From positions 40,325-104,324 of the forward strand of contig NZ_CAJUPA010000003.1 of assembly GCF_910588395.1 (NCBI RefSeq): a DNA stretch of 64,000 bases, written 5' to 3'. The translations under genes and the position numbers were made by a program. The stretch is from an uncultured Faecalibaculum sp. (GTDB lineage: Bacteria > Bacillota_I > Bacilli_A > Erysipelotrichales > Erysipelotrichaceae). The notes below the pieces were generated by a model. That model was not told where the DNA came from, made no database searches, and saw nothing but the letters and a program-made list of their open reading frames with translations. Below, piece after piece: positions 58,446 to 64,000 of this stretch (position 1 is its first letter; the number at the start of each line of letters is the position of its first letter).

Positions 58446-61400
58446 ATGGATCAGGATAACCGCGTACAAGCCCAATCCCGGGGGGACCTCGGATTTCTGA
58501 CGCTGCTGGCGCCGGAGATCCGGGGTTCTTTCAGCCAGGCGGACTGGGTGAAGGATCCCGTCTGGCATGATCAAAGCCGGAAGCTGGAAATGGTTCTGGC
58601 CAATCCCGTTCCGCTGCCCTTTGAAGCCTATGAGTCTCTGCTCACCGCCCTGCGGCTGCGGTTTCACTGCAGCATCGACCTGCGCATTGAAGCTGCCGAC
58701 AGCAAGGCGGACCTGAGCCTGCTGGACAGCTACATCTCCTGGCTGGTTTCCTCCCGCCGGGATCTGTCCGCCTTTCTGTCTGTTCATCCCTGGTTCTCGG
58801 AGGAGACCATCTGGTTTTCCACGCGGGATGAGCAGAAATATGCCCAGATGCTCCATGGAAAAAAAGCCCTGATACAGGCGCTGTCGGACTGCGGATTTGT
58901 CTGCGAGCCGGGAATCCGTCTGGAGACGGATGCGCAGCCGGAAGTGGAAACCAACGTGCTGGAAGCGCCGGAACCGGTCCGGGAGCCGGTGCAGGAAAAG
59001 AAAAGCTGGAAGCGGGAAGCGGCCAGCGAAATGAAGATCCGGGATCTGCAGGTGGGACTGGACAACGTGCAGATCGAAGGCCACATTTTCGAGATTGAAA
59101 ACCGGCAGCTGCGCTCCGGCAAGACGCTGCAGATGCTGTATCTGTCCGATTACGAAGAAGCCATTGTCTGCAAGCGGTTTGAAAGCGCCCGCTGTCCGCT
59201 GGAAGAGCTGGAATCCGTGAAAAAGGGCATGACCGTCCGGGTCACAGGGCGGGTGGAGTATGACAACTACGCCCATACCGACACCTTCATGATCAGCCGC
59301 CTGGAACCGGTGGCTGCCAGAAAACGGGTGGACAAGGCGCCGGCAAAGCGCACGGAATTCCATGCCCATTCCACATTCTCGGAAATGGACGGGGTGTCGG
59401 CCGTGGAGGCCTACATTCAGCAGGCCTGGGACTGGGGCATGCCCGGCATTGCCGTGACCGATCACGCTGTGGTGCAGGCTTTCCCGCTGGCGCAGCACAA
59501 AGTGACGGCTCTGAAAAAAACGGATCCCGACCGGGATTTCAAGATGATCTACGGCTGCGAAATGAATGTGGTGGATCCGGTCTACCACATTGTCCGTAAT
59601 CCGGATGACCGGGATCTGGAAAGCGCCGAATATGTGATCTTCGACCTGGAAACCACCGGGCTGAGCAGCCGGGAAGACGCGATCATTGAATTCGGTGCGG
59701 TGAAGATGCGGGACCGGGACATCGGGGACCGCCGGCAGATGTTCATCAATCCTCGCCGGCCGATTCCGGCCAGGATCGGTCAGCTGACTCACATCTCCCA
59801 GTCGGATGTGGATGCCGCCGATCCCATTGAAACGGTGCTTCCGGATCTGCTGGACTGGATCGGCGATGCGGTGCTGGTGGCACACAATGCCGTGTTTGAT
59901 GTGGGATTTCTGAATGCAGCCTGCCAGGCCCTGGGCAGGGACAAACTGACCAATCCGGTGATCGACACGCTGCCCCTGGCGCACTCGATCCTGGACATCA
60001 AGCGGTACAACCTGGGCAGTGTCTGCCGCCATTACGGCGTGGCCTACGACGGGGAGGGAGCCCACCGGGCAGACTACGATGCCGAGGTGCTCTCCGGCGT
60101 GTTCTCCCACATGCTCAATCAGTTTGAGGGAAAAACTCTGCGGCATCTGACCACGCTGGATCAGTCCTCTGCCATGCGCAAGCTGCGGCCGTTCCATACC
60201 ACGGTCTATGCCCTGAACAAAGAGGGGCTGAAATCACTCTTCGAGCTGATCACGCTTTCCCATACAACGTACCTGTCTCCGGCGGGAGAACCCCGTATCC
60301 CCAAAGCGGAACTGGCAAAGAGACGGGAAAACCTGCTGATCGGGTCTGCCTGCCAGAACGGGGAACTTTTCGAACTGGCCCACACCCGCTCCAGGGAAGA
60401 GCTGGAAGCGGCGGTGCCTTTCTACGATTTCGTGGAGGTGCAGCCCCTGGCCTGCTACAAAAACCTGGTGGACCGGGGAACCGTGGCGGATGGCGCGCAG
60501 CTGCGGACATTTGTGACCTTTCTCATGGAAGCCGCCGAAGCCTGCGGCAAACCGGTGCTGGCCACCGGGGATGCCCACTACATTCATCCCCATGACAAGC
60601 GCATCCGGGACATCTACATCAATTCCAAGGCCATCGGCAACAGCCGGCATCCGCTGTACAAATACAACGCCCAGGAACGCCGGATGCTCTCCAACCCGGA
60701 CCAGCATCTGCGGACCACAGAGGAAATGCTGGAGGATTTCGACTGGCTTCCGGCGCAGAAAGCCGAGGAAATCGTGGTAGTCAATCCGGAAAAGATGCGG
60801 CAGAAATTCGACACGATCTATCCGGTCAAAGACCGGCTCTATCCCCCTGACATCGAGGGATCGGACCAGAAGCTCCGGGACATCTGCTTCGAGACAGCCC
60901 ATCATGTCTATGGACCAGAGCTGCCGGATATCGTGGAAAAACGGCTGGACCGGGAACTGGATGCCATCATTGGCGCGGGATATTACGTGGTCTACTACAT
61001 TTCTCACCTCCTGGTGAAGAAAAGCAACGAAGACGGGTACCTGGTGGGGTCCCGGGGATCGGTGGGTTCAAGCTTTGTGGCCACCATGTCCAGCATCACC
61101 GAGGTGAATCCCCTCATGCCCCACTACATCTGCAAAAACTGCCAGTACTGCGAGTGGATTTCGGATGACAAGGTGAAATCCGGCTTCGATCTGCCGGACA
61201 AAGTCTGCCCTCACTGCGGCACTGTCATGCGGGGAGACGGACAGGATATTCCCTTTGAGACGTTTCTGGGGTTCAACGGGGACAAGGTCCCTGATATCGA
61301 TCTGAACTTCTCCGGCGAATATCAGGCCAGAGCCCATGCCTACACCAAGGAAGTGTTCGGGGATGACCATGTGTTCCGGGCCGGTACCGTGGGCACGGTG

Positions 61401-62741
61401 CAGGAAAAGACCGCCTATGGCTATGTGAAGGGCTACGAAGAGGAAATGGGTCTGGAAGCCACCCCTTTCAATGAAGCCAAGCGCACGGATCTGGCCAAAG
61501 GCTGCGAAGGGGTGAAACGCACCACCGGTCAGCATCCCGGCGGCATTGTGGTGGTGCCTCTGGACATGGATGTCCATGACTTCACTCCGGTGCAGTATCC
61601 GGCCAACAACCCGGAAGCGGAGTGGAAGACCACGCACTTCGATTTCCATCAGATCCATGACAACATTCTGAAGTTCGATATCCTGGGTCACGTGGATCCC
61701 ACCGCCATGAAAATGTTCGAGCGGATGACAGGCATGGACGTGACCACGATTCCCATGAATGACCCGGAGACCATGGCGATTTTCTCCGGAATCGATTCCC
61801 TGAACATCGACTCCTCCCGGTATGATCAGAAAACCGGCGCTGCGGGGATCCCGGAATTCGGCACCCCCTTTGTCCGGGGAATTCTGGAACTGACCAGACC
61901 CACCACCTTTGCCGAGCTGGTTTCCATATCCGGGCTCTCCCACGGAACGGATGTATGGCTGAACAATGCCAAGGACCTGATTGACAACGGAACCTGCGTT
62001 CTGTCGGAGGTCATTGGATGTCGTGACGACATCATGGTGGATCTCATGAACTACGGCCTGCCCCCGAAAGACTCCTTTACGATCATGGAAAGCGTCCGGA
62101 AGGGAAAAGGGCTCAAACCGGAGTGGGAAGCACTGATGAAGGAAAACAATGTGCCGGACTGGTTCATTGATTCCTGCAAAAAGATCAAGTACATGTTCCC
62201 GAAAGCCCATGCCGTGGCCTACGTGATGAACGCCGTGCGCATTGCCTGGTTCAAGGTGCATATGCCGGTGTATTATTACTGCCAGTTTTTCTCCATCCGC
62301 TGCGATGCCTACGACATAGCCGTCATGATGCAGGGAGAAGGCGCCATCCGGGAGAGAATGAACGCCATCCGGGCTATGCGGGACAACAAGACGGAAAAGC
62401 CCTCCGACAAGGAACTGGCCATTTACGACACCCTGGAACTGGCGCTGGAAATGACCCTGAGGGGATACCGCTTTTCCCGGATCAGTCTGGACCGGTCCGC
62501 GGCGTCTGAGTTCATTCCCGATCCCGATGATGAAAAAGCCATCATTCCGCCTTTTACCGCGGTGGATGGCCTGGGCGCCAGCGTAGGCCGCTCGGTGGTG
62601 GCTGCCAGGGAAGACAGAGCGTTCCTCTCCAAGGAAGATGTGCTCCGCCGGACGCAGCTCTCCCGGACGCTGCTGGACAAGCTGGACCAGCTGGGTGCCT
62701 GTCAGGGGCTGGATGAAGAGAACCAGATGACGCTGTTTTAG
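58446..62741 (+). CDS. polC: DNA polymerase III alpha subunit, Gram-positive PolC
   Basis: A 1431-residue replicative polymerase. Domain order: N-terminal domains to about 200, OB-fold (about 200-290, IEGHIFEIENRQL), PHP domain starting EFHAHSTFSEMDG near 303, an inserted DEDD 3'-5' exonuclease (VIFDLETTGLSS near 397 to about 560), the rest of PHP, then the polymerase with a zinc module CKNCQYC...CPHC near 895 and the catalytic PDIDLNFSGE near 949, and C-terminal PFTAVDGLGASVG (HhH) with QLSRTLLDKLDQLG. The presence of the exonuclease inside the protein is the defining PolC feature. It starts five bases after rnc. Confidence 0.97.
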   Translation: MDQDNRVQAQSRGDLGFLTLLAPEIRGSFSQADWVKDPVWHDQSRKLEMVLANPVPLPFEAYESLLTALRLRFHCSIDLRIEAADSKADLSLLDSYISWLVSSRRDLSAFLSVHPWFSEETIWFSTRDEQKYAQMLHGKKALIQALSDCGFVCEPGIRLETDAQPEVETNVLEAPEPVREPVQEKKSWKREAASEMKIRDLQVGLDNVQIEGHIFEIENRQLRSGKTLQMLYLSDYEEAIVCKRFESARCPLEELESVKKGMTVRVTGRVEYDNYAHTDTFMISRLEPVAARKRVDKAPAKRTEFHAHSTFSEMDGVSAVEAYIQQAWDWGMPGIAVTDHAVVQAFPLAQHKVTALKKTDPDRDFKMIYGCEMNVVDPVYHIVRNPDDRDLESAEYVIFDLETTGLSSREDAIIEFGAVKMRDRDIGDRRQMFINPRRPIPARIGQLTHISQSDVDAADPIETVLPDLLDWIGDAVLVAHNAVFDVGFLNAACQALGRDKLTNPVIDTLPLAHSILDIKRYNLGSVCRHYGVAYDGEGAHRADYDAEVLSGVFSHMLNQFEGKTLRHLTTLDQSSAMRKLRPFHTTVYALNKEGLKSLFELITLSHTTYLSPAGEPRIPKAELAKRRENLLIGSACQNGELFELAHTRSREELEAAVPFYDFVEVQPLACYKNLVDRGTVADGAQLRTFVTFLMEAAEACGKPVLATGDAHYIHPHDKRIRDIYINSKAIGNSRHPLYKYNAQERRMLSNPDQHLRTTEEMLEDFDWLPAQKAEEIVVVNPEKMRQKFDTIYPVKDRLYPPDIEGSDQKLRDICFETAHHVYGPELPDIVEKRLDRELDAIIGAGYYVVYYISHLLVKKSNEDGYLVGSRGSVGSSFVATMSSITEVNPLMPHYICKNCQYCEWISDDKVKSGFDLPDKVCPHCGTVMRGDGQDIPFETFLGFNGDKVPDIDLNFSGEYQARAHAYTKEVFGDDHVFRAGTVGTVQEKTAYGYVKGYEEEMGLEATPFNEAKRTDLAKGCEGVKRTTGQHPGGIVVVPLDMDVHDFTPVQYPANNPEAEWKTTHFDFHQIHDNILKFDILGHVDPTAMKMFERMTGMDVTTIPMNDPETMAIFSGIDSLNIDSSRYDQKTGAAGIPEFGTPFVRGILELTRPTTFAELVSISGLSHGTDVWLNNAKDLIDNGTCVLSEVIGCRDDIMVDLMNYGLPPKDSFTIMESVRKGKGLKPEWEALMKENNVPDWFIDSCKKIKYMFPKAHAVAYVMNAVRIAWFKVHMPVYYYCQFFSIRCDAYDIAVMMQGEGAIRERMNAIRAMRDNKTEKPSDKELAIYDTLELALEMTLRGYRFSRISLDRSAASEFIPDPDDEKAIIPPFTAVDGLGASVGRSVVAAREDRAFLSKEDVLRRTQLSRTLLDKLDQLGACQGLDEENQMTLF

Positions 62742-62761
62742 TCATTTGCCGGCTTTTTTGC

Positions 62762-62800
62762 CGCAGGAAATTCTCAGACCTGCGCTTTACAATCATGAAA
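62762..62800 (+). promoter_or_regulatory. weak polC terminator overlapped by a TACAATCATGAAA promoter motif
   Basis: CGCAGG (62762-62767) pairs with CCTGCG (62779-62784), followed by CTTTAC. TACAATCATGAAA at 62788-62800 is one base off the motif at 13518 and 22560 and could be the -10 of the LytTR gene at 62890. Confidence 0.4.
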
Positions 62801-62889
62801 ATGTAAGATTCAGCTGACGTTTCGGCCGGGAAAAACCGTATCATGAAAGAATGAAACCGGTTGAGCCGGAAACGGAAGGGGGACACAGG

Positions 62890-63570
62890 ATGCTCAGGGC
62901 AGTGACAGATGTGGAAGACACCGGCTATGCCGCCTGGCTCCGGGAGGTGGTCAACGAGGCTGCCGGCTTCGCTGTTGTCTCTTTCGTCCAGACCGGACCG
63001 GACTGGGTGGATATCCCGGAGGCGGATCTGTTCATCAGCGCCATCTCCCTGAAAGACGGGGAAAAGCTGGAACGACTGAAGCGTCTGCAGAAGGAACGTC
63101 CGGAGATGACGCTGGTTGTGGCAGGGCCGGACACGGAAGATGTGCTGGATGCCTGGCAGGTGGACTTCGCAGCCTTTCTGCGGGGAACCCGGAATCCCGG
63201 CCGCCTGCAGCAGGTGGTCCTGGAGGTGCAGCAGCGGCTCGATGAAAAGGAAGGCCGCAAGCTGCAGATGACCTGGAAAAACGTGCTTCGGTTCATACCC
63301 ATGGAGCAGATCATTTCCATTGAAAAGGACCTGCGGAAAACCAACGTCTGTCTGGCGGACGGCGAAGTCTGCACCTCCTACATGCGCATGGACGATGTGC
63401 TGGAGCAGCTGGATGAAACGTTCATCCGCATTCACTTCAGCTGCATCATCAACCGGCGCTATATTCAGAAAGTCCGCAGGGACTGCGTGATTCTCCGGGA
63501 TGGGCGGCATCTGCCTGTGTCCCGGACCTATGCAAAGAACCTGATGCCGCTGATGAAGGACGGCGCGTGA
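62890..63570 (+). CDS. LytTR-family DNA-binding protein with a degenerate receiver domain
   Basis: About 226 residues from the ATG at 62890 (AAGGGGG eight bases upstream). The C-terminal ~100 residues are a LytTR domain: ENVLRF-like KNVLRFIPMEQIISIEKDLR, TSYMRMDDVLEQL, FIRIHFSCIINRRYIQKVRR and LPVSRTYAKNL. The N-terminal part has receiver-like size and pattern, but the acidic DDE start reads DVED and the phosphorylated Asp position reads FISAIS, so it should not be phosphorylated. It may bind another signal or partner. No sensor kinase gene is adjacent; a small membrane protein gene follows. Confidence 0.85.
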   Translation: MLRAVTDVEDTGYAAWLREVVNEAAGFAVVSFVQTGPDWVDIPEADLFISAISLKDGEKLERLKRLQKERPEMTLVVAGPDTEDVLDAWQVDFAAFLRGTRNPGRLQQVVLEVQQRLDEKEGRKLQMTWKNVLRFIPMEQIISIEKDLRKTNVCLADGEVCTSYMRMDDVLEQLDETFIRIHFSCIINRRYIQKVRRDCVILRDGRHLPVSRTYAKNLMPLMKDGA

Positions 63571-63597
63571 TATAATCGGAGACAGGAGCGTGATCGT

Positions 63598-63897
63598 ATG
63601 ACCCGAGTGAATGTACCCGTTGAAATGAATGAAGACCTGTACGACAAGATGCAGGAACTCTGTGATGAACTGGGGCTGGACATGGATACAGCCATCAGCA
63701 TTTTTGCCCAGAAGATGGTGAACGAAGAAGGCATGCCCTTTGAAGTTACGGAAAAGGACCTGCCGGCAGACGAGGAAGCCATGCAGCGCGCCAGACGGCT
63801 GAAAACTGCAGGCATCATCGGTGCCCTGGCGGCTTTGATCGGCGTGGTGACGGGCATTGTGCTGACCGTCCGCATGTTCAGAAACCGCCGCGGCTGA
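63598..63897 (+). CDS. membrane-anchored RelB/DinJ antitoxin-like protein
   Basis: A 99-residue protein. Residues 1-52 match the RelB/DinJ ribbon-helix-helix family: VNVPVEMNEDLYDKMQELCD, then ELGLDMDTAISIFAQKMVNE and MPFEV. After a short acidic linker, residues 69-93 form a clear transmembrane helix (TAGIIGALAALIGVVTGIVL) followed by RMFRNRRG. No toxin gene of the RelE/YafQ kind follows before the terminator. TATAAT at 63571 and ACAGGAG before the ATG show it is expressed on its own or with the LytTR gene. A DNA-binding protein tied to the membrane, or a neutral RHH scaffold, are both possible. Confidence 0.75.
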   Translation: MTRVNVPVEMNEDLYDKMQELCDELGLDMDTAISIFAQKMVNEEGMPFEVTEKDLPADEEAMQRARRLKTAGIIGALAALIGVVTGIVLTVRMFRNRRG

Positions 63898-63920
63898 GTA
63901 CACAGAGCTGAAAATGAGGA

Positions 63921-63955
63921 ACAGATGTCGCATGTATGGGCATCTGTTTTTTTTG
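63921..63955 (+). terminator. terminator after the RelB-like gene
   Basis: ACAGATG (63921-63927) pairs with CATCTGT (63941-63947), followed by eight T (63947-63954). It is the insertion point of the intron-like sequence that follows. Confidence 0.9.
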
Positions 63956-64000
63956 TGTGCCCGGCATGGCACATATCTGGGTGGTGAAAGTCCACTATGG
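63955..64000 (+). mobile_element. 5' end of a group II (IIC-like) intron, cut by the window edge
   Basis: The sequence begins GTGTG at 63955 immediately after the terminator's T-run and continues CCCGGCATGGCAC, then CTGGGTGGTGAAAGTCCACT. This matches the 5' start (GUGYG-CCCGGCAUGG) and domain I region (GGGUG-GUGAAAGUCC) of bacterial group II introns. Group IIC introns insert just downstream of intrinsic terminators, exactly this position. The reverse transcriptase gene and domain V would lie beyond base 64000. Confidence 0.72.

Noticed and set aside
58329..60197. 622-codon minus-strand open frame opposite polC
   Set aside because: Shadow frame of polC and rnc; the composition follows the polC codon pattern and no domain is recognisable.
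1..64000. CRISPR array, IS element with terminal repeats, or integrated plasmid
   Set aside because: No regularly spaced repeats, transposase or replication genes were seen on reading both strands; the only mobile-element signal is the intron-like end at 63955.

Overview
The window reads as chromosome of a Gram-positive Bacillota, probably gut-associated. The evidence is a Gram-positive PolC, RNase J, GpsB, RecU beside a class A PBP, a type B RNase P RNA, a PTS EIIA, CcpA-like cre sites and solitary ECF S components. The base composition is fairly GC-rich (clearly above 50%), which together with this gene set would suit Erysipelotrichaceae-like or Lachnospiraceae-like lineages; that placement is inference.

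Layout. 1-2.9 kb: the end of a pentulose-5-phosphate operon (UlaE-type 3-epimerase, an unknown beta-rich protein, AraD/UlaF 4-epimerase) and a YcxB-like membrane protein. 3.1-8.9 kb: a corrinoid methyl-transfer operon, namely two URO-D-family methyltransferases, a B12-binding corrinoid protein, a reductive activator with a shortened ferredoxin part, an AraC regulator, a DUF4430 (transcobalamin-like) lipoprotein and a solitary ECF S component. It has its own promoter overlapped by a perfect inverted repeat. This is the most interesting system in the window. 9-15.5 kb: accessory genes (DUF5131, alpha/beta hydrolase, MATE exporter, ADP-ribosylglycohydrolase) and a decayed head-to-head MerR/hydrolase pair in which one deletion removed both 5' ends. 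15.5-24.7 kb: DeoR-deoC, a GH5-CBM2 lipoprotein cellulase, two surface lipoproteins, an MsmK-type ATPase with a cre site, a sugar isomerase and IlvE. 25-33.8 kb: YhgE/Pip, Rrf2 and DUF308, a DJ-1/GCS2/ATP-grasp operon that could make a low-molecular-weight thiol or gamma-glutamyl peptide, patatin and uracil permease. 34-41.8 kb: tRNA-Ala, two tRNA-Arg, tRNA-Asn, SstT, EIIA with 6-phospho-beta-glucosidase, PlsY with a UgtP-like glycosyltransferase. 41.8-46 kb: HAD phosphatase, Ca2+/Na+ antiporter, MalY-type aminotransferase, class A beta-lactamase-fold lipoprotein. 46-64 kb: core cell-cycle and RNA genes (PBP1 and RecU, GpsB, rnpB, CorA, TPP riboswitch and ThiT, a degenerate metallophosphoesterase, RNase J, Def, FtsW, CoaD, Rnc, PolC), then a LytTR regulator with a pseudo-receiver, a membrane-anchored RelB/DinJ-like protein and, at the very edge, the 5' end of a group IIC-like intron sitting directly after a terminator.

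Genes form short operons with 1-17 nt overlaps and mostly strong intrinsic terminators. Several genes (the isomerase at 22567, recU, corA, the DUF1292-like gene) have a -10-like hexamer almost touching the start codon and no Shine-Dalgarno sequence, which suggests leaderless or near-leaderless transcripts. No CRISPR array, prophage or complete IS element was seen.
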